From Agaricus subrufescens (Eukaryota > Basidiomycota > Agaricomycetes > Agaricales > Agaricaceae): a stretch of 64,000 nt of DNA. The first letter of the stretch is position 1; the number at the start of each line of letters is the position of its first letter. The stretch lies in assembly GCA_029945375.1 (NCBI GenBank), contig CM057061.1:3348001-3412000 (forward strand), given 5' to 3'. The notes beneath the pieces were generated by a model that saw only the letters and a list, made by a program, of their open reading frames with translations, was not told the DNA's origin and did no database searches. A program made the position numbers and the translations under genes. This document shows, piece after piece, positions 32,815 through 42,655 of the stretch.

Positions 32815-34648
32815 AGTGTTGCAACCCAAAATTCCGTATTGATTAACCGTTGATTAACCGATAGGCGGCAAGGTACGGTGGAGATGAAATACAGCTTAAG
32901 AAGAACAGTGTTCAAGACGAGACGCCCAGAGTCCCCCAGAGACTGAGACAATGGAAGGGTGGGATGCTTTCCAGAATACGAGACGGGCGGGTGACAAGTA
33001 AAAGCGTAGAAAAGGCCAGCAGCGAACGGGAAGATAGACGTCCGAGGAAGAGAGACCAGTGAAGTAAGAAAGAAGTATCTGTAACGAGTTAGTTCAGTGT
33101 GTCAACCTCAGCCTGTGTTCAAACACTGGATATTATATGTTCGAAGTTCTAATCTCGTCCCGCTATTTCATCTCGTCCTGGGGCAGATTTAAATTGATGC
33201 GATGAAGTAATATGAGGCGATCTTCGAGCGTTGACCGATCCCGACTTGACAAAACTGCCTGGCACTGGAACATTTTTCACATTGTTCGGTGAAGCAGTAT
33301 AGTGAGGAACTCTGGCGTAGGACGCGCAGAAAAGGGGGGTAGAGACTGTTCCTTGAGCAGGTTGTTGAGTCATGGAGCGGAAGTAAAAGGCACCGGATCA
33401 ACACCAGGCTCCTACCCAGCTCGCTTACTGCACGTGCGCTTAGTCAGAACTTATCTACACTGCAGTAACCGGCTGGCACCAAAGGTTAATCGGGCATCAC
33501 CGGCATCAAATTGATGTGACTTCCCTTCAGTTCAGGTGTATACCTCATTGTTGGGCATCTACTCGATAAACTCGCCTTTTGAAAACATAATTTACTATTA
33601 TATGGTCTATAAATCTAAACTCAACTTTTATACCAGTTGGAATCCAAACATCGGAAGCAGCATAACAAAAGGATGTAATTCCCACGATGTTGATGCGCTC
33701 TGATGGGCTCTGTCACGCGAGTGAACAAAGATGTTTTTGACATCGTTTGCAAATAAACGTATGATAAAAAGTGGTATATCAGTAGCCTAACTAGTCCCGG
33801 AGAGCGTTATAATATAATTTTCAAAATCACAAGCATTTTTGTGCTGATATACTTAAATTCATTATATATGAGGAAGTTCACATGTTGAGGTCAACAGAAC
33901 CGTGAGGGATAATGTGAAACTGTGCTTAGAAGGCAGAAAAAGCCTTAATATGACATACTATACAATAAATTCATTATTAATGAGTCAAATGGATCTGCAA
34001 AAATCGAGCGGAAGAGCAGCGTTACACCGTGGGATACCCTCGGTGATGCCCGAAACGCATATGGTGCCAGCCGCTAACTGCGTTAGCAAACCCTTACTTT
34101 GTTCGTGTTTGGTTGAGTCCGCTATAAGGACGTACGCACGTGAGCGAGCTGGGTAGGAGCCTGGATCAACACTGGTATTTGCCATATATATATATATCGA
34201 TTATGTAAGCAATGTTTGTCAAACCCCTCTGTGTGTTTTCTTTTTATCGTCCTTTTGTCGATCTATACTCTGGCATCACAAGCGGAATCATACGACTACG
34301 GGGTGCGCTGTATTATGAATATGATACTCGTACACAGAGAAGGAGGATGACTTGCGTACTCAGCTATATTAAGCATCCAGCGATTCGCATCCTATTGATG
34401 CAACCCGTCAATTAACGCAGATCCTTATTGACTGGCTATTGGGTGGTTATTGAGTCTTGTGTTCATTGCATCATGCTGCCCTCTTGACACTTTTTTAATC
34501 CTCTCTGAGTCTGTAGGAATCACTGATAGACTTGACCAATTAACAGGGCTTAATCTCTATCAGGCATATGATTCTGTCTGAGTTCGTCTGATTCGATCCA
34601 GGAATATATATTCGGCAATCAAGCGGGTCTCATAACCGCCACTACCCA
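32815..34648. promoter_or_regulatory. Divergent intergenic region between the MSN2/4-like and SDR genes
   Basis: About 1.8 kb between two divergent starts, so it should hold both promoters. It is largely AT-rich and contains the MITE-like element at 33405-34163. No other gene was recognised. A short (TA)n run lies near 34187-34197. Confidence 0.5.
33405..34163. mobile_element. MITE-like non-autonomous DNA transposon with perfect TIRs and 9-bp target duplication
   Basis: The left end begins CAGGCTCCTACCCAGCTCGC and the right end is its exact inverse complement; 21 bp are identical, or 22 if the adjoining C/G is counted. Both ends are flanked by the same 9 bases GATCAACAC (33396-33404 and 34164-34172). 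Inside is AT-rich sequence with no supported coding frame. The CAGG...CCTG ends recall hAT elements (8-bp duplications), while 9 bp suits Mutator-like elements; the one-base ambiguity at the ends leaves both open. Perfect ends and duplication imply a fairly recent insertion into the divergent promoter. Confidence 0.8.
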
Positions 34649-35602
34649 ATGTCCGCACCAAGCTACGATCCAGAAAATCCCCCTCGACCCTCCAGATCTC
34701 TTGAGGGGAGAGTAGCAATCGTCACAGGAGCAGGGTCGAGGGCCAACGGGATAGGCAACGGCCGCGCAGCTTCTGTTCTCCTCGCTGAAGCAGGCGCAAA
34801 TGTTGTCTGTGTCGACCTGAATATCTCCTGGGCAAACGTCACAGTGGACATGATAGTTCGCGAGTTCGGGGAGAAGAAAGCCATCTCTATCGAAGCCGAT
34901 GTATCAAAAGAGGACGATTGCAAACGTATTGTCGACTCCACCCTCGCTACCTACGGTCGTCTCGATATTCTCGTTAATAACGTTGGAGTTGGTGGGCCCG
35001 AAGGAACTGCAGTCGAGGTTGATCCGGCTAAATGGGCCAGGGGACTGGAAATAAACGTGACGAGCATGGTTTTGATGTCCAAGTTCGCCATCCCAGCGAT
35101 GTGCAAAAATGAGCGAGACGAAATCCGCGGATGCGGAGCGATCGTGAACATCTCAAGTGTTGCGGGAATGATTGGCGGTACACCTATGTTACTGTACCCC
35201 ACAAGCAAAGGAGCTATTATCAACATGACTCGCGCAATGGCATTTCATCATGCTCCTCAAGGAATCAGAGTTAACTGTGTTTGTCCAGGTAAGTGGACAA
35301 CTTACTCTGCAATATTGTTCGTATTAAATGCCCATTCAATTTTAGGAATGTTATACACCCCTATGGTGTATAGTCACTCAATGTCGCCGGAATTTCGTGA
35401 AATGCGTCGGAACAGAAGTTTACTCAAGACAGAGGGAAATGGGTGGGACACAGGTGCTGCAGTTCGTTTTCTAGCCAGCGATGAAGCGAGATGGATTACT
35501 GGAGTCATTCTTCCGGTCGACGCTGGAGCAACTGCAGCCAGGACGGAACAAGCTAAAGCTCTCTCAGCAACATTGCCTACCGGAGAGGAGGTCAACAATT
35601 GA
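34649..35602 (+). CDS. Short-chain dehydrogenase/reductase (classical SDR, probably NAD-preferring)
   Basis: Model: exons 34649-35288 and 35346-35602, giving 298 aa. The Rossmann motif is TGAGSRANGIGNG (residues 26-38), a stretched form of TGxxxGxG. VCVDL places Asp56 at the end of the second beta strand, which usually favours NAD(H). NNVG is at 110-113. The active site has Ser170 (NISS), Tyr183 and Lys187 (YPTSK), with the standard Ser-x12-Tyr spacing. The C-terminal ITGVILPVDAGATA is the usual SDR end. The substrate cannot be told from sequence. The 57-nt intron is a multiple of three with no stop, so an unspliced form would carry 19 extra residues after VCPG. Its promoter is shared with the MSN2/4-like gene and contains the MITE. 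Confidence 0.9.
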   Translation: MSAPSYDPENPPRPSRSLEGRVAIVTGAGSRANGIGNGRAASVLLAEAGANVVCVDLNISWANVTVDMIVREFGEKKAISIEADVSKEDDCKRIVDSTLATYGRLDILVNNVGVGGPEGTAVEVDPAKWARGLEINVTSMVLMSKFAIPAMCKNERDEIRGCGAIVNISSVAGMIGGTPMLLYPTSKGAIINMTRAMAFHHAPQGIRVNCVCPGKWTTYSAILFVLNAHSILGMLYTPMVYSHSMSPEFREMRRNRSLLKTEGNGWDTGAAVRFLASDEARWITGVILPVDAGATAARTEQAKALSATLPTGEEVNN

Positions 35603-35673
35603 GTGGAGAGAAAACTATCACAATGTATCAACACAAATGTAACAAACAGAATTATAGGTGGAACATATTATAT

Positions 35674-36129
35674 CTAGTCCTGAGGATGAGATCTCTGTAG
35701 CCCTTGACATTCCTCACAGTCACAAAAATCGTCCAAAAGAGTATTTAAAATCTGCTTCGGCTTTTCTTGGGGTTTATAGGGTACCTTTTCATCCAGGTTC
35801 TGGCCAACGGGTTTCTTCTCTGGCACTACCCTCAAATTCCCCACAACTACTGCGGGAGTGTCCTTGTGAGTATATACCCGTAATCCTAGATATAGATCAT
35901 CTTCGTCGTCTCTTTTGATAACGTATGCTGTTGGGTCGACAGGGGTAGTAGGAGCAACATATTGCGCCCACTCGTGTTCTTGTTGGTACTTGGCATCTGG
36001 GACATTGAGAAGCTCAGCGCGATGGCCTGATGGTACACTTGATTCGCTACCCTTCGGCTTGCCATTGGTAAACGCTAAAACATCAACCTCGGGTTTAGGC
36101 TTCTTGATCTTCTTGACTGTCTGTACTAC
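35674..36129 (-). pseudogene. Detached 3' end of the calpain gene, cut off by the Mutator-like insertion
   Basis: An open minus-strand frame with no ATG runs from the insertion point to the TAG at 35674-35676. It starts at the target duplication (VVQ, 36121-36129) and continues TVKKIKKPKPEVDVLAF, then YVIKRDDEDDLYLGLRVYTH. It is the direct continuation, in the same frame, of the calpain exon ending at 45886. Excluding the duplicated 9 bases it holds 447 nt (149 codons including stop). LGLRVYTHKD-type ends are familiar from agaric calpain-like proteins. In this haplotype it is separated from its promoter by 9.8 kb and is probably not expressed. Confidence 0.88.
36121..36129. repeat. Target-site duplication, left copy (CTGTACTAC)
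   Basis: This 9-mer directly abuts the left terminal inverted repeat. The identical 9-mer at 45886-45894 abuts the right one. Nine bases is the typical Mutator-like target duplication. Confidence 0.92.
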
Positions 36130-36165
36130 GGGCTAGCAGAAATACGAGGGGCCCGCGCGCGGACG
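36130..36165 (+). repeat. Left terminal inverted repeat of the Mutator-like element
   Basis: Starts GGGCTAGCAG and continues AAATACGAGGGGCCCGCG. Thirty-two of 36 positions match the inverse complement of 45850-45885. The four mismatches are adjacent and can be explained by one small shift. Beyond position 36 the two ends diverge into different CpG-rich sequence. Confidence 0.9.
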
Positions 36166-36303
36166 CGGGAGGCCTATATTACGCGTCTTACGCGTCATTG
36201 TCCGCGTTAAACCATTTTGTCCGCGTGAGCCAGGAAGTACGCGGCGAGTACGCGCGCTGCCTGCGTTTGGAACAGAGTCCCGCGCCCAGTCCGCGTTGAT
36301 CCC
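36148..36303. repeat. CpG-rich subterminal array, left
   Basis: Contains many GTCCGCG, CGCGTC, ACGCGG and CCCGCG words in both orientations, from the terminal repeat inward to about 36303. It stands out sharply from the AT-balanced flanks. Confidence 0.75.
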
Positions 36304-36471
36304 TGGCCAGTTCTTAGTCCACAAACGAAGATTCTTATGAATATACCAATGCAATTCGAAAGAAAGCTATAGAATAGAAGGACTCTAGTCTGAGATAAGT
36401 AGAAACAGTAGCCTTTGGTGTATTTAGCCTACAGAAATCCATGTTGTGTACCCAAAGATGAAAGAAAGGAC

Positions 36472-37034
36472 CTATGGACAAACCAACACTTCGAAAGCGA
36501 AGTTTTCTTCTATCTTACGCTGTCCGTGATACGATAGCTTGTTGATACCACCGCGAAAACTTGGTGGTATCTCACGAAGTTTCGGCGCATGGATTCCTCC
36601 TACATGCGTACCGTTCTCGTCAAAGAGGCGGATCGTTGCATGTAAAGCTCTCGATGACGAGCCCGGTGCGCCTGACGAGTGGAAATCGCATCTATCCACC
36701 CGCTTTAAAGCAGGAGATCATCATAATAACACGGTGCGTACCTTATTTGAGCCCAAAGCGGCCCGGAGACATTTTTTTTTGCAGCATATCTCAGTACCTT
36801 CGGCCAAACGTCAACTATCGCTCGCTCAACAGCTTCATCCAATTCTTTCACGCGATTAGAAGATGCTGTTCGCCTTGCAGTCGCCTTGCAGATTCGATAG
36901 ATAGGGACATGGGTTTGAGTGAAGGTGGCAGTGTAGGAGAGGTAGAGACCGGGTGGGCGTGTGATAAGTTTAAGGTGGGGGAGCGAGCAGCGATGAGGTC
37001 CAATAGCGGACAATAAACGGAGTAGAGATGTCAT
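36472..37034 (-). CDS. Possible small gene inside the Mutator-like element (unrecognised)
   Basis: Two minus-strand frames join in phase: 36798-37034 (MTSLLRLLSA to VERAIVDVWPK) and 36472-36702 (RVDRCDFHSS to EENFAFEVLVCP). They use a GTACTG donor and a TTTAAAG acceptor (95-nt intron) and give 155 aa. The second half has a well-formed protein look (LHATIRLFDENGTHVGGIHA) but no known motif. It is divergent to the transposase and upstream of it. It could be a third element gene, a captured host fragment, or chance frames. Confidence 0.35.
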
Positions 37035-37414
37035 GGGTGGTATAGATAGTGAGGCGTGAAGAAGGAGATAAACACGTACGCACCTTGAGATATATTAAAA
37101 CGGCAAATAGCAGCGTACAACAACTTGATTAGTAGGGGCAAATAGCAGCGTACAACGACATCGTTAGTCGGGCAAACGTTAGTGTACCATAGGAACAACA
37201 AAATAACCCTATCCTGTACAGAAAGGCGTAAGAGGAGACTTGGTTTGGAAGGCAAGATTGTGAAGCCTTCAACGGCCTACGCATATGTTGACATACGACA
37301 ATTGCGTTTACAAACTATGTACAGCCTAAAAAAAGAAAGTTAGTTACCAAATCAAACGAAGATTACATACCTATTAATATATTGATTGTCATCATTAAAA
37401 AAACATTTAAGATA

Positions 37415-37755
37415 TGTCCGCGTCGAACCCGCGCCTTGACGTCGAGCCCGCGCGAGGGCTGAGTTCCTCTGTTAGCCCGCGTGAAGTCCTCGTACTCACC
37501 GCGTGTGTCCTCGTCATGTCCGCGTCGATCCTCATTGGTCCGCGTCGGTCCGCGTCAGCCCGCGCGCACTCCTCGTTGTGTCCGCGCCTATCCGCGTGAG
37601 TCCTCGTGAGTCCTCGTGAGGTCTGCTGAGTCCGCGCACTGCCCGCGTGAAGGTCTCGTCGACCCCGCGTCTATGCACGCGAGACCTCGTGTAAAAAGAG
37701 GGAGCACACGCGTCTGTCCGCGTCTGCCCGCGTCCTGCCCGCGTATAACCCTCGC
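37415..37755. repeat. CpG-rich array upstream of the transposase gene
   Basis: About 340 bp of near-uninterrupted words such as GTCCGCGTC, GCCCGCGTG, AGTCCTCGTG and CCCGCGCG, all in the same (plus) orientation, ending 82 bp before the transposase ATG. Short exact direct copies occur (TGAGTCCTCG twice at about 37597-37617). This could be promoter, insulator or transposase-binding sequence. Confidence 0.8.
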
Positions 37756-37837
37756 AAACAGAACTTCTTATTTACTAATGTGTACATTGCAGAGCCTGAT
37801 TTTCGGTGCGACGGCCGAATCTACGTCCCAAAAAGGG

Positions 37838-40800
37838 ATGCGAGCAATGGAGAGACATTATCAAATAATTAGACACCTACACACACAGGGGTTTCTAAAT
37901 TTTTTTCAAGACACCGCCGCAGTACCAACCGTAAGGGTCTTGATAGATCTGTGCCACTGGCCAAATGGTATTAGCCACTCATCATTAACAAGAGCGGTAA
38001 CTCACACTACACCACCGCACAGGATTTCATCCGCCATGTTGTCAAATACTTCAGAACACAAACCGAGTCTGGCGAGCCGCCTGACGGACAAACCCAGCAG
38101 AACGCAGCGACAGGACCTGGAGCATTAGCCCAGCATATTGATGCGACAGGACCTCCGGCATTAACTCAGCCGAACAATGCGACAGGACCTCCAGCATTAA
38201 CCCACCAGAACGATGCGAGCGCTCCCCAGCACAACGACGCGACAGGACCTCCAGCAATAACTCAGCAGAACAGTGCGACCGCACCTCCACTATTAGCCCA
38301 GCAGAACGGCGCGACAGCCTATCCAGTCTACACCACCGCGACAGGACCTCCTGCAATAACTCAGCAGAACAGTGCGACCGCACCTCCACTCTTAGCGCAG
38401 CAGAACAGCGCGACAGCCCATCCAGTCTTAACCCGGCAGGACAATGCGACACCACTGCAGCAGAACGATGCGACAGCACCTCCAGCATTAACCCTGCCGA
38501 ACAATGCGAGAGCACCGCCAGCATTGGGGGCACTGGTTCCAATATGGTCTACTACAGGACAAATTGTTGGATATAAAGTTCTTACCGACGACAAGGGGAT
38601 GGAAGTAGCTCTTCAGACCCCGGAACCTGCCCCTCCTTTGGCCAAGACCCAAGCAAGTAACGCCTTGTCTCTGACCATACCTGAGGCTGAGAAGGAAAAC
38701 CGACCTTCAGTAATTGATGGCCAACATTCCCCCACTGCTGAAGACTTCCCTATCGACTTAAAAACTCGACCGCCACCACCCAATTGGGATGGGTGGCCCG
38801 ACAAAACATGGACTCACCTGTTTACTTGGGAACAATATGTCAAGACTGGGCGGCTGAGGTCGCAATGGGCCAACAAACCAGGCACTTCCAGGCGAGGCAC
38901 TCGGACGGCTGAACTACCGAGGGAGGGCGTGACCACTAAACGCACATGCCGGGGCGTATTTGTTTGTTCCACCAAAGGTTGCACGAATCGTCTTCGTCCT
39001 CATGTTGATACCAAAGTCATTGAAGAACAAAAGACAAAAGTGGCCTGTGAATTGTGCAGTCAGCCATTTGTCTACATCGAATGCAAAACATATGACAAGT
39101 TGACCCGATATCAAGCTGGGTGCTTGTACCAACATTTCGGCACCCACAGTCATGACCGTCCCCCCATCAATAAACCCCTCCCATGGGATGCTGAACGTTT
39201 CAAGGAGCACGTCATTGCATATCCAGACGCGACTCCGGCCCAGCTCCGTGTGGGCGTCTCAACTTTGACAGGACGAACACCACCGGTCTCCGACATCTCT
39301 GATGCGTATATAAACACGGATAGGGTGGCCGTTCAGCGGAAGAAAATTATTGACGAGTTTAAGCAACCTTCGGGAGGCGATGATTTCATCCAACTACTCC
39401 AGCAATTTGACAGCCAATACCCCGGCTTCATCCTGTATGAATCTATCCAACTCCTTCCCAAATGTGTCATTGTTCTTCAAACTCCGTGGATGAAGGAGCA
39501 GAGTGTTCACAACTCGACACAGGACGAATCACTCAATGGGATCGTCACCGACGGCGCCCATGGTTTCTGGAAGAGCCGAGCTGCCGTTCTCCAAGTCTCT
39601 TCCGTCTACTCCATGGCACTTGATCGTTGGATACCAGTGCTTATGGCGTACATGAATGGTCACAGCGCAAACGAATTCAAAGTTTATTTCTTGAGTTTGT
39701 TTCGAGGTATCGCTGACGTTGTTCAATCGCGAGGAGGGGGCGAGGTGGAAACACATCTGGCCTCAGTGAGTCGTGGTTTAATGGATTAACGGGATTGCAC
39801 TCACTTTAGGGATAAGGTGATGGACTTTAGCCAAGCCCAGCGTGAGGGTTTCATACTCGCTTACGTTGAGTTCTTCTCCAACCCTGGGGTTGAAGATCGC
39901 GACCGTGTAACGCTTCGGATGCGTGCGGAATCTCTACTCAAAGGCTGTGCTGAACATTTCCGACAGGCGATATCCCGAGTCGCTGTTAAACATGCCGTGG
40001 TGGATCCGACGAAGCACGACGACTTCATGACACGTGCACTCAAGCTCGCGCAAGTTTCCTCATATGATGAATACGAAGACATTGCGAGACGCTTAATAAT
40101 TGAGTTTCCCCGTACCGGCAAGTTCCTCGAGTGGTGGTTAAGACCGTCGATCGCTAGTATGATCATGAAGAGTCAGCGGGCAATGGAAGAACAACTCTGG
40201 CACTCCTTACCGGACACCACAAACGCGCAAGAAGCCAACCACTGGGCCATGTATCAAGCGGTCGGTACGGATCATTCTCTGTTGTCAGGCTTGGAGGCAC
40301 TGTATGCTGTTGTGAACAACTTCCAAAGCTCCGAGCCAGAAGCCAATATAACAGATGCCCTCTGGGGGCAGACCATGTCGCGCCGTAATATTCGAGTGAG
40401 TGGACGCCCTGAATGCGACCTTCCGTACTGAATTTCGACAGCTGGGACGTTGGGCGCTGGCCTCGCTATTGGAAGAAGATACTTTGGATTATCTATCGGA
40501 GGTGGACTACATGGAATACACCGCGGCAATAGACGATGCTTTGTACCCGCATATTCAAACACTTCAACTCCTGGTGGCACCATCCGACTCGATGGATGCC
40601 ACCGATATTCCTGTACTTCAAAGGGCGCGCGGTATACGAGTGAATACCTTTAACCACGTTGTCAAGGACGCTGCTCGGGGGGCAATACCATTACGCGAAC
40701 AAGCGGGAATTACAAACTGGTTGCACCTGCATCTCGTCGATGCCCAACGTAACCAGTGGCAGACGGGACCGACTATGTGCCACGCTTGCACTCTTTGGAT

Positions 40801-41504
40801 TGCTTATAAGTTGGAGAGAAGTGGTTGGCAGAAGAATGAGGGCGTTACATGGATAGAAGAGGCTTGGCGACTACAGACGAACACGGGGCGGGTCAATCGG
40901 GAAGACATCAACCGCTTGTGTATAAGCAAATTGGAGCGGATGATGTTTGAGTTCTCGAACAATGCAGGGACAGCTGGTGATTATATGTGGGGTTTGAACT
41001 TGGGTGATCATCAAGGAAGTTGGAATCCGTACCCTCTGGTGCCCTCCTCTTGGATCATTCGAGACCATGAGCCAGATTCTCTCAATGACACGGTATGTGT
41101 GGTTCATGTACTGTTGTCGTATCACCTACTCAGTGCAGCCTATTGGTGCTTGCCCATCATAGCTCGGATGGGACTATGTTCAGGTGCCAAATGGTAAGGA
41201 AATGGGTAAGATTAAGGAAGAGGATTTACAGATTAAGATAGAAGCAGACGTAGTGCAGGAGGTGCTTAGTAAAGAAGTTACTTCGGTTAAAGTAGAGGAA
41301 GGAGTTAAACGCGAGGTCGTGGATAAGGAAGCAATCGAGGTAAAGGGGCAAAGGGTGATGGATGATAGTGATGTCAAGAAGGAGGAGACGGAGGTCCAGC
41401 TGGAAGGGAAAAAACGCAAGAGGACGTCCGATCCAGACGAATGGCCCGCCACGGCCCGCCGCGGAAAAACACGCGGTCGATCACGCGGGCAAGGGCAAGG
41501 GTAG
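37838..41504 (+). CDS. Mutator-like transposase with a WRKY-GCM1-like zinc finger
   Basis: Model: exons 37838-37930, 37975-39765, 39817-40395, 40442-41092 and 41184-41504, which sum to 1145 codons (1,144 aa). Residues about 68-213 are imperfect repeats of an ATGPPALTQQN-like unit. Residues about 355-430 hold the zinc finger (VFVCSTKGC ... CELC ... HFGTHSHDRP), a CC-CC/H-x-H arrangement of the WRKY-GCM1 group known to accompany MULE transposases. An RNase H-fold core follows: QTPWMKEQSV, GIVTDGAHGFW (candidate first Asp, about 555), then VMDFSQAQREGF (candidate second Asp, about 631); the third acid is not assigned. The C-terminal exon is Lys/Glu-rich with five psi-K-x-E motifs, a KKRKR nuclear signal and a Gly/Arg end. 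No stop or frameshift is seen, so it may be active. It should cut at the element ends and integrate with 9-bp duplications. Confidence 0.82.
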
Positions 41505-41690
41505 CGTGGTAGGCGTAAGTGGATTAGAGAGGCCACAGTGTTTGAGTAACCGTATGTTAACCGTATGTTAAGCGTAAGTAGATGAGAGGTACAGACTTTG
41601 AGAGCATATCATCAGAACAGCACTCGGGTTGCACATAACAGGATGCATACCTAAGTATATCTTCCTTGAGGTTTATTGAGTGGATGATAG

Positions 41691-41752
41691 GGGCCCCGTC
41701 CCTCGCGCGGGCAAGCATGAGGACGAGGGCGCGGACGAGGGCGCGGACATGT
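41691..41752. repeat. CpG-rich array between the two element genes, part 1
   Basis: Words such as CTCGCGCGGGCAAG and GAGGGCGCGGAC, the latter twice in tandem, in the opposite orientation to the array at 37415-37755. It therefore closes off the transposase gene on its 3' side in inverted form. Confidence 0.7.
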
Positions 41753-41912
41753 GTGAAACAGCCCCAAACACCACCAAGATCTGGCCTGTGAGGTAACGCT
41801 ATGTGTGTCTAATGCATCATCGTCAGCCGCGTACAACAGGCCCTTGCGTCTCAGACCACTTACCTATAGTCCGCACTGCCTTAGTTCGCATATCATGGAT
41901 CATGGACTGTTC

Positions 41913-41983
41913 GAAGACGCGGACGATGATGCGGACGATGACGCGGACGAAGACGCGGACGATGCCGCGGACGATGACGCGGA
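41913..41983. repeat. 12-bp minisatellite GCGGACGATGAC in the Mutator-like element
   Basis: About six copies of a 12-bp unit (GCGGACGATGAC and one-base variants). One frame would encode an Asp/Ala-rich acidic repeat, but no gene context supports translation. It sits in the gap between the two element genes. Confidence 0.8.
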
Positions 41984-42655
41984 TTGTTTGCAGTGAGAAA
42001 CCCGGACGAAGACGAAGACGGGGGCTTATCGAGCCCAATCGCTGTTGAACAGCACGGACGTAGACAGCTTCACTATGGACATAGCAAGAAGGTGGACTCT
42101 AGAGAGGGCCTAGTAGTCCAGGAAGGTGATGGCTCTAGAGAAACCTAGTGACCATCGATGATTGCCCCAATGCAAGCGGGGACTACGACTCTAGAGAAGC
42201 CTAGAAATCGTGGTCGATGGTAAGAGAGAGATGAAAAGGTTCGGTTAAGCGGGGGGCGCGCTCACGTGACTTAAACGTAATAGAACGCGTAACCAAATAT
42301 AGTTTACCAGCCCGCTCCCTTTATCTTCTCCCACTCACTCTGACCGTACAAGACTGCATTTAGTTGTACGCGTATATCGACGGTTTCATATCAGGTAGGA
42401 AGTCTCCGCTGTACAGCTTTTTGCGGATTACTCACGGTTCGTTCACTCATAAGGCCTGCCCTCGCCCTCCTCCGACTCCTGCCAATCTATCCAGAGTCAC
42501 TATTCTAGGCACCCACCTCGCTCCTGTCTACTGGTCTTCATCCAGAGGCATACTGTTTTCTGGAGACTACTGGAACCTTACAGAGTCTCCGCATTAACCA
42601 ATTTCTGTTCACTGTACTCTCCATCGCTGCCCTCATCGCTCGGCCCATTCGCAAA

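Noticed and set aside
37415..37755. CpG-rich array considered as a CRISPR-like or coding repeat
   Set aside because: No regular repeat/spacer spacing, the organism is eukaryotic, and translations are Ser/Arg-rich noise; treated as element-internal repeats.
41805..41996. Acidic Asp/Ala repeat frame
   Set aside because: It is the translation of the 12-bp minisatellite; no start context or neighbouring exon.
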